A DNA stretch of 38,264 nt from Rickettsiales bacterium (lineage in GTDB: Bacteria > Pseudomonadota > Alphaproteobacteria > Rickettsiales > UBA1997), in assembly GCA_947487845.1 (NCBI GenBank), contig CANKYC010000001.1, positions 1 through 38,264 of the forward strand. Reading direction: 5' to 3'. The notes under the pieces are model-generated. The model made no database searches and was not told the DNA's origin. It saw only the letters and a list, made by a program, of their open reading frames with translations. The first letter of the stretch is position 1. Every line of letters starts with the position of its first letter. Below are positions 24,115-31,917 of the stretch, one piece after another. The position numbers and the translations under genes were made by a program.

Positions 24115-24270
24115 GCGGATGCGCGGTTTTATTCCGCGCGTAGCAACTAAGGTGATTATCTCTTAAGACACAATAGATGTCACCCTTCGACAAACTCAGG
24201 GTGACATCGAGTTTTTTTGTGAATCAAGGGATAATTACCGCAACTAAATTTAAACAAAGTTTGAATTTAA
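24115..24270 (+). promoter_or_regulatory. Two-hairpin leader motif upstream of ftsW, split by a family A insertion
   Basis: Hairpin 1 is GGATGCGCGG...CCGCGCGT at 24119-24141 and hairpin 2 is AAATTTAAAC / GTTTGAATTT at 24246-24268. Removing the element 24151-24239 and one copy of GCAACTAA joins the halves into the same layout as upstream of hisB. Hairpin 2 differs from the hisB copy by a paired T-A to C-G change. Confidence 0.6.
24151..24239. mobile_element. Palindromic mobile element, family A copy 3 (short form) with 8-bp target duplication
   Basis: The 89-bp element begins GGTGATTATCTCTTAAGACA and ends GGGATAATTACC, like the copy at 1977-2111, but it lacks most of the left internal arm and loop. 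It is flanked by a perfect 8-bp direct repeat GCAACTAA (24143-24150 and 24240-24247). The interrupted sequence is a recognisable family B leader motif, so the empty site can be reconstructed. Confidence 0.88.
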
Positions 24271-24353
24271 ATATTAAAGAATGGAAAATTTTAAATAAAA
24301 GTTTTTAATCACTTAACTCTCTTTTTAAAAACCTCTCCAAAACCAATAAAATC

Positions 24354-25517
24354 ATGGATAGCTGGGATATTCAATCCAACACTATATTCGATCGTCGCTA
24401 CCTTAATATTTTAAAAAAATGGTGGATCGATATTGATAAAATAAATTTTCTGATCGTGCTTGGAATCATCATTTTCGGCTTGATGATGACCGCAACTTCA
24501 AGTCCGGCGATCGCTAAAAAAATCAACGTTGATAAGTTTTTCTTTTTAAAAAAGCAGATGATTTTTGCTGCCATTGCCTTGGTTTTGTTGGTGGGAATTT
24601 CTTTTTTGGATCAACAAAAAATCAAGGTTTTTGCCTCAATTGCGTTACTTGCAACAATCATGCTTTTGATTATGGTTTTGTTTTTTGGCTCCGAAGCTAA
24701 GGGCGCAAAAAGATGGATTTCAATTTTGGGTTTTACGCTACAACCGTCTGAGTTTGCCAAGACGTTTTTTATTATTTGCAACGCTTTCATTTTACAGCGT
24801 CTTCATTTCGCAGATTGGAAACAGAAATATGGAATTTCGATCGCGCTTTATTTTATAATTCTTTGTTTGCTCCTACTCCAGCCTGACTTTGGTATGACTT
24901 TAACTTTAACAGTTTTATGGGTAGTGCAACTTTTTGCTTACGGTTTACCGCTGCAATTTATTTGTGGAATTGCGGTTTTAGGCGTATTTGGCGGTATTGG
25001 AGCTTATCTCGCTTTTCCTCACGTTGAAGATCGCATCAATAAATTTTTGGATTCTGGCGAAAAAAATTATCAGGCTGAAAGATCCATCGATGCCTTCGTG
25101 AATGGCTCTTTCTTTGGCACGGGTCCGGGAAATGGAGTTGTAAAAAAATTCATTCCTGATGCTCATACCGATTTTATTTTTGCCGTTGTCGGTGAAGAAT
25201 ATGGCATAATTTCCTGTGCAATTCTGGTGATAATTTTTGCTTATTTAATCACGCGTATAATCAAAAGAGCGTTGGATGAAGAGGATATGTTTGTATATCT
25301 TTCTTTATGCGGATTGATGATGCAATTTACGATGCAGGTTGTGGTGAATATTGGCGTTAGTTTAAAACTACTTCCGACGAAAGGGATGACGCTTCCGTTC
25401 ATTAGTTACGGTGGTTCGTCAATGATGTCGATGGCGATTTGTTTTGGATTGATATTGGCTTTTACAAAGCGGAAATATCATCGCGATGTGGATTATGGGA
25501 ATTTGAAGTTGATGTAG
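24354..25517 (+). CDS. ftsW: Peptidoglycan glycosyltransferase FtsW
   Basis: The 387-residue SEDS-family membrane protein polymerises septal peptidoglycan from lipid II with its class b PBP partner. About ten hydrophobic helices are visible. The landmarks are GAKRWISILGFTLQPSEFAK (about residues 119-138) and the C-terminal LLPTKGMTLPFISYGGSS. The last favours FtsW over RodA, as do the short N-terminal WWIDIDK-type tail and the ATSSPAIA stretch that resemble alphaproteobacterial FtsW. No murG, murC or ftsQ is adjacent, so it is outside a classical dcw cluster. The leader region carries a two-hairpin motif with a mobile element inside it. Confidence 0.88.
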   Translation: MDSWDIQSNTIFDRRYLNILKKWWIDIDKINFLIVLGIIIFGLMMTATSSPAIAKKINVDKFFFLKKQMIFAAIALVLLVGISFLDQQKIKVFASIALLATIMLLIMVLFFGSEAKGAKRWISILGFTLQPSEFAKTFFIICNAFILQRLHFADWKQKYGISIALYFIILCLLLLQPDFGMTLTLTVLWVVQLFAYGLPLQFICGIAVLGVFGGIGAYLAFPHVEDRINKFLDSGEKNYQAERSIDAFVNGSFFGTGPGNGVVKKFIPDAHTDFIFAVVGEEYGIISCAILVIIFAYLITRIIKRALDEEDMFVYLSLCGLMMQFTMQVVVNIGVSLKLLPTKGMTLPFISYGGSSMMSMAICFGLILAFTKRKYHRDVDYGNLKLM

Positions 25518-25585
25518 AAAAAATTCTTAAACGCCTATTTTCGGCCTTCGCCTATTCTATTCGACTATTCTAGACTACCTTTTTT

Positions 25586-25670
25586 CCGTAACCCTTAACT
25601 TGTTTCAGGATCTGATACTATACCAAAACATAAATTAAGAATAAACCCTGAAACAAGTTCAGAATGACGG
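25586..25670. repeat. Intergenic family C palindrome
   Basis: Arms 25586-25609 and 25647-25670 are complementary at about 20 of 24 positions (core AACTTGTTTCAGG / CCTGAAACAAGTT). It belongs to the same family as the in-gene palindromes of polA and mtaB. It lies between the convergent ftsW and lipoprotein genes and may serve as a terminator. Confidence 0.78.
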
Positions 25671-25697
25671 GGTGCGTGAGGATTGTGAATTTTATAT

Positions 25698-26111
25698 TCA
25701 AACCGCTGATGAAAGAAAAAATCTCACAATATCTTTGCCATTTTGATTAACAAAATCGATTTCTAACTTTTCTTTCTCACGCTTAAATTTCGATTTTGTA
25801 ATATCACTCGAAACCAGTTTCCAACCCATTTGGGGCAAGGTTTTATGGTAAAAATTTTTTACTCTTTCCAAATCAATTTTGGTTTCATAGCTCGAAGTCA
25901 TAATGCTTCCTGAGCTTGAATCGAAGCCCAAACTATCATCAAAAATTTTATTCATTCCCAATAAAAGTGGAATATCTTCGCTGCCTTGGACAAAATCTTC
26001 CGAAACGCGGATTTCAACAGGTTCTTTTGTTTGTGAAGCGGTTTTTTGCACCGTTTTTGCACAAGAAAAAATCAAAAAAGTAAGCGGAATTAAAGCGAGA
26101 ATTTTTTTCAT
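25698..26111 (-). CDS. Small alphaproteobacterial lipoprotein of unknown function
   Basis: The 137-residue product has a signal peptide MKKILALIPLTFLIF and a lipobox FSC, so it is a lipoprotein. The start at 26111 fits the signal peptide and leaves 1 base after the mutM stop; the longer frame to 26153 would overlap mutM. The mature part has IPLLLGMNKIFDDSLGFDS, then an SSYETKIDLERVKNFYHKTL segment and MGWKL, then a basic strand region. The FY-x-TLPQMGW pattern resembles an uncharacterised family I have seen in other Alphaproteobacteria, but I cannot name it or its role. Tight coupling to mutM implies co-transcription. Confidence 0.82.
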   Translation of the reverse strand: MKKILALIPLTFLIFSCAKTVQKTASQTKEPVEIRVSEDFVQGSEDIPLLLGMNKIFDDSLGFDSSSGSIMTSSYETKIDLERVKNFYHKTLPQMGWKLVSSDITKSKFKREKEKLEIDFVNQNGKDIVRFFLSSAV

Positions 26112-26112
26112 A

Positions 26113-26982
26113 TTATTTCTGACATTGTGGGCAATAAAAGGATGATCGGCCATTTTGTTTTATCTTTCTGATTAAATTTTTACAAAGCAAACAATTTCCC
26201 CCAGAATTTTTATTGGAATTTTTATTGGAATTTTCATCGGAAGTAACGCAAGATTTTTTATTTTCCCGCCCATAAACCTTAAAACTATTTTGAAAATTTC
26301 CCAAATCGCCTTTAGCATCAACATAATCATTAATTGAAGAGCCACCAAGTTCAATAGCTTTGGCGATAATTTTTTTAATGGAAGAAATCAGTTTTTTTAA
26401 TTCTGTATCAGAAAGCGAATTAGCGTCGCGCAGGGGAGAAATTTTTGAATCAAAAAGTGATTCGTTAATATAGATATTTCCAACGCCGACAACAATTTCA
26501 TTATCCATCATCGTGGTTTTGATATTCATTTTTTTGCGGCTTAATTTTTCTTTTAAATCACTTAAATTAAATTCATCAGAAAGTGGCTCTGGCCCAAGTT
26601 TGGAGAGTATTTTATGGTTTTTAATATTTTTATTTTCGATGAGATCGACAAAGCCAAAACGGCGCGGATCGTTGAAAATTAGCCATAAATTAGCAAATTC
26701 TAACGCAAAATGATCGTGCTTTAATTGATTAAATTCATGTTGCAGCGTGATTTTTCCGCTCATTCCCAAATGAATTATTAGGCTTTTTTTATTATCAAAA
26801 TTAATAATTAAATAACGGGCGCGGCGAGTGATTTCTAGGATTTTGGCATTTTTTAGATCTTGCAAATCAAGCGTTGAGACAATACGCATTTTTTTATCAG
26901 AACGAAAAACGCTTTTTACTTTTTTACCTTCTAAATTTTGTAAACCTTTTCGTACAGTTTCAACTTCCGGTAATTCAGGCAT
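26113..26982 (-). CDS. mutM: Formamidopyrimidine-DNA glycosylase (Fpg/MutM)
   Basis: The 289-residue enzyme excises 8-oxoguanine and formamidopyrimidines. It starts with the catalytic PELPEVETVRKGL (Pro1 nucleophile after Met removal, Glu2), has HLGMSGKI with the conserved Lys region, VGNIYINESLF in the helix-two-turn-helix domain, and a C-terminal zinc finger. The finger is CLLCKNLIRKIKQNGRSSFY followed by CPQC. It is longer than usual (about 270). About 19 extra residues, rich in Asn, Ser and Lys, precede the finger, encoded by three copies of a 12-bp repeat at 26204-26239. An extra Cys before this insertion may be a remnant of the duplicated finger start. Confidence 0.95.
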   Translation of the reverse strand: MPELPEVETVRKGLQNLEGKKVKSVFRSDKKMRIVSTLDLQDLKNAKILEITRRARYLIINFDNKKSLIIHLGMSGKITLQHEFNQLKHDHFALEFANLWLIFNDPRRFGFVDLIENKNIKNHKILSKLGPEPLSDEFNLSDLKEKLSRKKMNIKTTMMDNEIVVGVGNIYINESLFDSKISPLRDANSLSDTELKKLISSIKKIIAKAIELGGSSINDYVDAKGDLGNFQNSFKVYGRENKKSCVTSDENSNKNSNKNSGGNCLLCKNLIRKIKQNGRSSFYCPQCQK

Positions 26983-27051
26983 AAATTAATTTTGATTTAA
27001 AATTGGGATTTTCTTAAAATGTAAAATTATTCTTTATATTCAAGTTCCTAT

Positions 27052-27097
27052 GGCCCCGTCGTGAAGACGGGGTGACAAACGTCGTGAAGACGGGGCC
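27052..27097. repeat. GC-rich palindromic repeat between mutM and queH
   Basis: GGCCCCGTC (27052-27060) pairs with GACGGGGCC (27089-27097). An internal stem CCCCGTC/GACGGGG (27054-27072) and a direct repeat CGTCGTGAAGACGGGG (27057 and 27080) are nested in it. It is far more GC-rich than its surroundings and lies in the queH leader, between divergent promoters. Confidence 0.75.
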
Positions 27098-27127
27098 GCT
27101 CGTGCTTAAAATAAAAACCAACTAAAA

Positions 27128-27805
27128 ATGATCGATAAACTTCAACTTCCACCCGAAGCGATTGATAACCGCGTTTTAATGCATAGTTGCTGCGCGCCTT
27201 GTGCGGGAGATTTAATGCAGCGCATGAAAGATTCTGGAATTGAGCAGACAATTTTTTTCTACAATCCCAATATTCATCCCAAAAAAGAATATGAAATTCG
27301 CAAAAACGAAAATAAGCGTTTTGCCGAAAAATTACAAATTCCATTTATCGATGCTGATTACGATGTGCAAGATTGGTTCAAGCGCGCCAAGGGTTTAGAA
27401 TGGGAACCAGAACGCGGCGTTCGTTGCACCAAATGTTTTGATATGCGTTTTGAACGCACAGCGCTTTATGCGGCGGAAAATGGCTTTAAAATTATCACTA
27501 GTTCGCTGGGAATTTCGCGCTGGAAAAATATGGATCAAATTAACGATTGCGGAATTCGCGCGGCAAAAAATTACGAAGGAATTTCTTATTGGACTTACAA
27601 TTGGCGTAAAGGCGGCGGCGCGGCGCGAATGTATGAAATTGCTAAGATGGAAGAATTTTATAAGCAGGAATATTGTGGTTGTATTTTTTCACTAAGAGAC
27701 AGTAATTCTTGGCGTGTTTTGAACGGACGCGAAGAAATTAAAATTGGCGAAGAATTTTATAAAGAGACTGAAATTTCTAAGGAATTAACGGAAGCCAAAA
27801 AGTAA
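27128..27805 (+). CDS. queH: Epoxyqueuosine reductase QueH
   Basis: The 225-residue protein belongs to the QueH (DUF208) family, which reduces epoxyqueuosine to queuosine in tRNA, a non-homologous replacement for cobalamin-dependent QueG. The cysteine sets that bind its metal/iron-sulfur centre are present: HSCCAPCAGD (about residues 19-28), RCTKCFDMR (about 100-108) and EYCGC near the C-terminus. YNPNIHPKKEYEIRK and TSSLGISRWKN are also typical. It stands alone, divergent from mutM, with a GC-rich hairpin in its leader. No other queuosine gene is in the window. Confidence 0.93.
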   Translation: MIDKLQLPPEAIDNRVLMHSCCAPCAGDLMQRMKDSGIEQTIFFYNPNIHPKKEYEIRKNENKRFAEKLQIPFIDADYDVQDWFKRAKGLEWEPERGVRCTKCFDMRFERTALYAAENGFKIITSSLGISRWKNMDQINDCGIRAAKNYEGISYWTYNWRKGGGAARMYEIAKMEEFYKQEYCGCIFSLRDSNSWRVLNGREEIKIGEEFYKETEISKELTEAKK

Positions 27806-28098
27806 ATAGTCACCGAATTAATACTGTTTTGCGATTCAAAAACGATAGCGCCTTCATTGTAGAAATGATGATTAAAAGTAAGGGAATGAAAGATAATAAA
27901 AGCGGCTTTTATCAAAGCAAAAATCAAGCGCGAAGATTTAACCATGTTAGCATCAAAAACTTCGTTGATTTCTTTTCTAGTGGCAAAAAAACTGGTTAAA
28001 TAAACCGCAATCAAAGTCACGCCAATCAAGGTTGAAAGTGCGATTATGAGATTCTTTTTGATTGATTTGCGACAGCGCCAGTATTTTGAAAACAGAAT
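27757..28098 (-). pseudogene. Relic of a sensor histidine kinase N-terminus
   Basis: An open frame read leftward from 28098 has no ATG near its beginning (stop at 28099-28101). It encodes SIKKNLIIALSTLIGVTLIA, a hydrophobic helix continuing into FFATRKEINEVFDANM and VKSSRLIFALIK. This resembles the N-terminal domain of two-component sensor kinases (2CSK_N type, as in QseC). The similarity fades after about 70 residues, and the frame ends inside the 3' end of queH without HisKA or ATPase domains. I read it as the remnant of a deleted kinase gene. It occupies most of the gene-free stretch 27806-28167, which otherwise holds only the ansB leader. Confidence 0.55.
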
Positions 28099-28167
28099 TT
28101 AGTCTTGGTCTTTTAAAAATTAACTCTATTCCAAGCAAACTTTCTTCCAAATTAAATTTACTAAATC

Positions 28168-29211
28168 ATGAAATTAAAAATTTTTATAGCCACTTTGTTT
28201 CTTGCATTTTCTGCCAACGCCAACGCCAAAAATATTGCTATTCTAGCAACTGGCGGAACTATTTCGGGTGCTGGTGATTCGGCAATTGGCGCTAAATATT
28301 CTTCTTCAAAAATCGATATTGAACAAATCATAAAATCAATTCCCGGAATCACTAATCTTGCCGATATTAAAGCTGAGCAAATCATGCAAACCGCAAGTCA
28401 AAATATGGACGAAGCGGCGTGGTTAAAAATTGCCAAAAAAGTTAACGAAACTTTGGATCAAAAATTAGTTGATGCAGTTGTTGTAACCCATGGAACTGAC
28501 ACGTTAGAAGAAACTGCTTATTTTTTAAACTTAGTTGTGAAAAGCAAAAAACCGGTAATTATTGTTGGTTCAATGCGTCCATCAACTTCTCTAAGTGCTG
28601 ATGGAGCGCTTAATTTATATAATGCAGTAGCGCTTGCAGCCAATGATGATGCGGCCAAAAAAGGTGTGTTGGTTTTGATGAATGATGAAATTTTTGCGGC
28701 GCGTGATGTGGCAAAAACTCACACTACAAATATTGCATCTTTTAAGGCGTTGAATTCTGGTGCGATTGGAGTTGTACATTACGGCAAAACAAAAATTTAT
28801 TATAGTCCGCTTCGTGTACATACTTCTAAAACTGTTTTTGACGTTAGAAAAATGGAAACTTTGCCGAAAGTCGAAATTGTTTATGCCTACGCGGGCAATA
28901 ATGCAGAAGTTATTGATGGGTTCGTTGCGAATGGTGCAAAAGCTATAATTGTTGCTGGAGTTGGGGATGGAAATATTAATCAGAAAACTGTGGAAAAACT
29001 TAGCGAGGTTGCAAAAAAAGGCGTGATTGTGGTTAGAAGCGCGCATCTTGGAGCGGGATTTGTTGTAAGAAATGCCGAAATTAATGATGATGAGTTGGGG
29101 TTTGTGACGGCGGATAATTTGAGTCCGCAAAAGGCGAGGGTTTTGGCGATGATGGCTTTGACAAAAACGGCGGATGTTAAAGAAATTGAAGAGATGTTTG
29201 GGAGATATTAG
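28168..29211 (+). CDS. ansB: Type II (periplasmic) L-asparaginase
   Basis: The 347-residue protein begins with a Sec signal MKLKIFIATLFLAFSANANA, so the mature enzyme is periplasmic. It hydrolyses asparagine (and often glutamine) to aspartate and ammonia. Catalytic features are complete: ATGGTISG (nucleophile Thr, about residues 29-36), VVTHGTDTLEET (second Thr and Asp) and SMRPSTSLSADGALNLYNAV containing the lysine-triad region context. The C-terminal AHLGAGFV region and the usual length agree. It could supply ammonia or aspartate from host or environmental asparagine. It is a single-gene unit, followed by the tRNA-Gly on the other strand. Confidence 0.93.
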   Translation: MKLKIFIATLFLAFSANANAKNIAILATGGTISGAGDSAIGAKYSSSKIDIEQIIKSIPGITNLADIKAEQIMQTASQNMDEAAWLKIAKKVNETLDQKLVDAVVVTHGTDTLEETAYFLNLVVKSKKPVIIVGSMRPSTSLSADGALNLYNAVALAANDDAAKKGVLVLMNDEIFAARDVAKTHTTNIASFKALNSGAIGVVHYGKTKIYYSPLRVHTSKTVFDVRKMETLPKVEIVYAYAGNNAEVIDGFVANGAKAIIVAGVGDGNINQKTVEKLSEVAKKGVIVVRSAHLGAGFVVRNAEINDDELGFVTADNLSPQKARVLAMMALTKTADVKEIEEMFGRY

Positions 29212-29283
29212 GGGCGGAGTTCGAACAAAGTCTGTCGTAACTCCAACGATTTTTCTGTCAATTCGAGAAACAATACTGGCCTG

Positions 29284-29313
29284 CCAGTCGTAGCTCGTAA
29301 GAGCGAAGACTGG
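29284..29313 (-). terminator. Hairpin at the 3' end of tRNA-Gly
   Basis: CCAGTC (29284-29289) pairs with GACTGG (29308-29313), with an inner CTCG/AGC-type stem. It starts at the CCA end of the tRNA gene (minus strand) and may stop or process the transcript; no strong U-tract follows. The rest of 29212-29583 outside the tRNA shows nothing I can identify. Confidence 0.45.
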
Positions 29314-29385
29314 AGCGGGCGAAGGGATTCGAACCCTCGACATCCACCTTGGCAAGGTGGCACTCTACCACTGAGCTACGCCCGC
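29311..29385 (-). tRNA. tRNA-Gly (anticodon GCC)
   Basis: On the minus strand the gene reads from 29385 to 29311. The acceptor stem GCGGGCG pairs with CGCCCGC, the D-arm contains TAGCTCAGTGGTAGAG, the anticodon loop is CTTGCCAAG with anticodon GCC, and the T-arm has GGGTTCGAATCCC. The sequence ends with discriminator T and an encoded CCA. All four stems form without mismatches that I can see. Confidence 0.97.
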
Positions 29386-29583
29386 GCGTAAATTATTTTT
29401 TAGATTTTGAATTCGAAAAAAATAAATGTTCTCAAAAGAAATTCATGAGGACTTAAAACGAAGGTCGCGGAATCTAGGAATCGAAAAATAATTTGCAATG
29501 TTCAATTCGTAAAAGTAATTTTATTTCTCTTTTTAAAGCGTCTTCCTTCCTTTATTTTCAAAGTTTCTTAAAGATTTTTAAAT

Positions 29584-30198
29584 ATGAAAATTTCTCAAAA
29601 AATTCTGCTTGTCCCCGCTATTTTTGCCTTATTTTTTGCAACTTCTTGCGTTGAAACCATAATTGTTGGCGCAACAGCAACGGGAGTTTTAACCGTGCGT
29701 GAAAAAAGTTTCAAAAGCACGCAGAAGGACGTGGTTATTGCCAGCAAGTTAGGTAAGGAATTTATTTCTAAAGGTTTAAAAAATCCGGGAAACTCGATTG
29801 ACATTTCAGTAAATGAAGGTCGCGTTTTATTAACCGGAATCGCCCGCGACCCTGAAAAAGCAAAGCTTGCTAATCAATTGGCCTGGAAAATTGCTAGTGT
29901 AAAAGAAGTGATTGATGAAATTCAAGTTAGCGAAGAAGAAAATTTACGCGCTGCTGATTTTGGTCGCGCTTTTATGGATTATGTAATCACTTTGGAAATT
30001 GAAGCCAAATTGCTTTTCATAAGTGATGTTGCAACCGTGAATTACAAAATTACGACAGTGAATAAAACCGTTTATTTGCTTGGTTTGGCAAATGATAATT
30101 CGGAAATGCAAAAAGTTTTGTCAATGGTTGCAAAAGTTAGTGGTGTCAAAAAAGTTGTTAATCACATAATTTTAGTTGATGACAATAGACGCGGATAA
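29584..30198 (+). CDS. BON-domain lipoprotein (DolP/YraP/OsmY-like)
   Basis: The 204-residue lipoprotein has a signal peptide ending FATSC (lipobox Cys at about 22) followed by VETIIVGATATGVLTV. Two BON domains follow: about residues 60-120 (SIDISVNEGRVLLTGIARDP, VKEVIDEIQV) and about 125-197 (VNYKITTVNKTVYLLGLAND, VKKVVNHI). Dual-BON lipoproteins such as DolP bind anionic phospholipid and support outer-membrane integrity in Gram-negatives; this role is inferred. Its last 20 bases overlap the start of mtaB, so the two are translated from one message. Confidence 0.9.
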   Translation: MKISQKILLVPAIFALFFATSCVETIIVGATATGVLTVREKSFKSTQKDVVIASKLGKEFISKGLKNPGNSIDISVNEGRVLLTGIARDPEKAKLANQLAWKIASVKEVIDEIQVSEEENLRAADFGRAFMDYVITLEIEAKLLFISDVATVNYKITTVNKTVYLLGLANDNSEMQKVLSMVAKVSGVKKVVNHIILVDDNRRG

Positions 30199-31621
30199 TA
30201 ACCAAATTGTAACTTTTGGTTGTCGCTTAAATGCTTACGAAAGCGAAGCGATAAAAGAAGCGCTGAAAAAAACTGACCAGAAAAACCTGATTGTTTTTAA
30301 TTCTTGTGCCGTAACAAGTGAAGCGGAGCGCGAGTTGCGCCAAGCTGTGCGCCGCGCCAGAAAAAATAATCCCGAAGCCAAAATTGTTGTAACAGGTTGC
30401 GCCGCGCAAATTGATCCGCAAAAATATGCCAAAATGGCAGAAGTTGATTTAGTTTTGGGCAATGTCGAAAAATCTAATCCGCAAAGTTACGGCTTATTGT
30501 CGCAACAGATTCCAAAACAAGTTCAGGATGACGAAGATTTTGGGAAAATTTCTCTACATCATCATCCTGAACTTGCTTTTGAATCTATTATTGACATCGC
30601 TTCCAAAGATATTTCCCACAAAGATCGCCTATTTTTTGAAAACCGCAACGCCGCCGCAAATTTTTTAACCACCAACGAAACCAGCAAAATCAAGGTTAAC
30701 GACATTATGTCGGTTCGTGAAACTGCGCCGCAATTAGTTTCTTATTTTGAAAATCAAACCCGCGCTTTTTTAGAAATTCAAAATGGCTGTAATCATCGTT
30801 GCACTTTTTGCATAATCCCATTTGGTCGCGGCAATTCACGCTCGGTGGCGTTTGGCGAAATTGTTGAACAGGCAAAAAAAATGGTGGCGTTGGGGCATAA
30901 AGAAATTGTTTTAACGGGAGTTGATATTTCGGGCTATGGCGAAGATTTAGCCGCGCCAATTACGCTTTCAAAAATGATTAAGCGTTTTTTAAAACTAGTT
31001 CCCGAACTGCCGCGCTTGCGCTTATCTTCAATTGACGTTGCCGAAATTGACGAAGAATTTTTCGATATTCTAAAAAACGAACCGCGTTTTATGCCTTATT
31101 TGCATTTAAGCGTGCAATCGGGCGACGACCTGATTTTAAAAAGAATGAAACGCCGCCATTCCTCAAAACAAGTTTTAGATTTTTGCGCCCGCGCCCGTCA
31201 AATAAGGCCAGAAATCACTTTTGGCTGCGACATTATCGCGGGTTTTCCCACCGAAACTGACGAAATGTTTGAAAATTCGGTGCGATTAATCGAACAAGCG
31301 CAAATTATTTTTACCCACATTTTCCCTTATTCAAAACGCGAAGGAACGCCCGCCGCCAAAATGCCGCAAGTTAATGGCGCAATCATCAAAGAACGCGCCA
31401 AAATTTTGCGCGAAGCGGGCGAACGCCAATTAAAAAAATATTTAGCCAATCAAATTGGCAAAGAATTTAAGGTTCTGATTGAAAAAAACTTTTCTGGCAA
31501 AACCGAAAATTTTTTGGATGTGAAAATTTCTGACGGCAAAAATTTAAAATCAGGCGAGATTATGGAAGTTCAGGTTTACGAAACGGAGGGAAATTTTCTT
31601 ATTGCCAAAAATAAGTGGTGA
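30179..31621 (+). CDS. mtaB: tRNA t6A37 methylthiotransferase MtaB
   Basis: The 480-residue radical SAM methylthiotransferase converts t6A37 to ms2t6A37 in tRNA. The N-terminal UPF0004 domain has its three cysteines (FGCRLN about residue 15, NSCAVTS about 45, VTGCAAQ about 80). The radical SAM cluster is CNHRCTFC (about 203-210), with LRLSSIDVAEI and HLSVQSGDD following. A short C-terminal RNA-binding (TRAM-like) region ends the protein. ATG 30179 is used; a TTG lies at 30176. A palindromic element adds about 25 residues in frame (111-136). The last Trp codon and the TGA stop come from a family A element inserted at 31617; the ancestral gene probably ended one codon earlier at Lys. Confidence 0.94.
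   Translation: MTIDADNNQIVTFGCRLNAYESEAIKEALKKTDQKNLIVFNSCAVTSEAERELRQAVRRARKNNPEAKIVVTGCAAQIDPQKYAKMAEVDLVLGNVEKSNPQSYGLLSQQIPKQVQDDEDFGKISLHHHPELAFESIIDIASKDISHKDRLFFENRNAAANFLTTNETSKIKVNDIMSVRETAPQLVSYFENQTRAFLEIQNGCNHRCTFCIIPFGRGNSRSVAFGEIVEQAKKMVALGHKEIVLTGVDISGYGEDLAAPITLSKMIKRFLKLVPELPRLRLSSIDVAEIDEEFFDILKNEPRFMPYLHLSVQSGDDLILKRMKRRHSSKQVLDFCARARQIRPEITFGCDIIAGFPTETDEMFENSVRLIEQAQIIFTHIFPYSKREGTPAAKMPQVNGAIIKERAKILREAGERQLKKYLANQIGKEFKVLIEKNFSGKTENFLDVKISDGKNLKSGEIMEVQVYETEGNFLIAKNKW
30509..30584. repeat. Palindromic element inside mtaB (family C)
   Basis: Arms 30509-30533 and 30560-30584 are complementary at 22 of 25 positions (core CAAGTTCAGGATGA / TCATCCTGAACTTG) around a 26-base loop. 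It is translated in frame as PKQVQDDED...HHHPELAFES between the UPF0004 and radical SAM domains, where family members normally have a variable linker. It is related to the elements at 5327-5418 and 25586-25670. Confidence 0.8.
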
Positions 31622-31905
31622 TTATCCTTTAAAATAAAACCGAAGCCACCTAGAACCCCGAAGCCACAACCCTCAAATCCCGAAGCCACAACAACCCTCA
31701 AATCCCGAAGCCACAACAACCCTGAACCCCGAAGTCACAACAACCCTCAACCCCGAAGTCACAACAACCCTGAACCCCGAAGTCACAACAACCCTCAACC
31801 CCGAAGTCACCCTGAGTTTATCGAAGGGTGATTCAAGCCCGAAACCCTAAATCACCCTTCGATAAACTCAGGGTGACATTCATTATGTTTCAAGGGATAA
31901 TTCAC
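31617..31905. mobile_element. Palindromic mobile element, family A copy 4, with 24-bp tandem repeats and 8-bp target duplication
   Basis: It begins GGTGATTATCCTTTAAAA and ends AAGGGATAATTCAC, with a perfect 8-bp direct repeat AAATAAGT at 31609-31616 and 31906-31913. Inside, a unit of about 24 bp (CGAAGTCACAACAACCCTCA and four more bases) starts at 31641, 31659, 31681, 31706, 31730, 31754, 31778 and 31802. The last copy merges into the usual palindrome (about 31807-31876). The insertion lies exactly at the 3' end of mtaB and supplies its stop codon. Confidence 0.88.
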
Positions 31906-31917
31906 AAATAAGTGAAA

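Noticed and set aside
28615..29355. Long minus-strand open frame (246 codons) opposite the asparaginase gene
   Set aside because: It is antisense to a clear asparaginase with intact motifs, and it runs through the tRNA gene. The translation is Asn/Ile/Phe/Arg-rich with no domain, so it is a shadow frame.
31640..31810. 24-bp direct repeats considered as a CRISPR array
   Set aside because: The units are contiguous, with no unique spacers, and grade into the palindrome of a mobile element. No cas gene is present.
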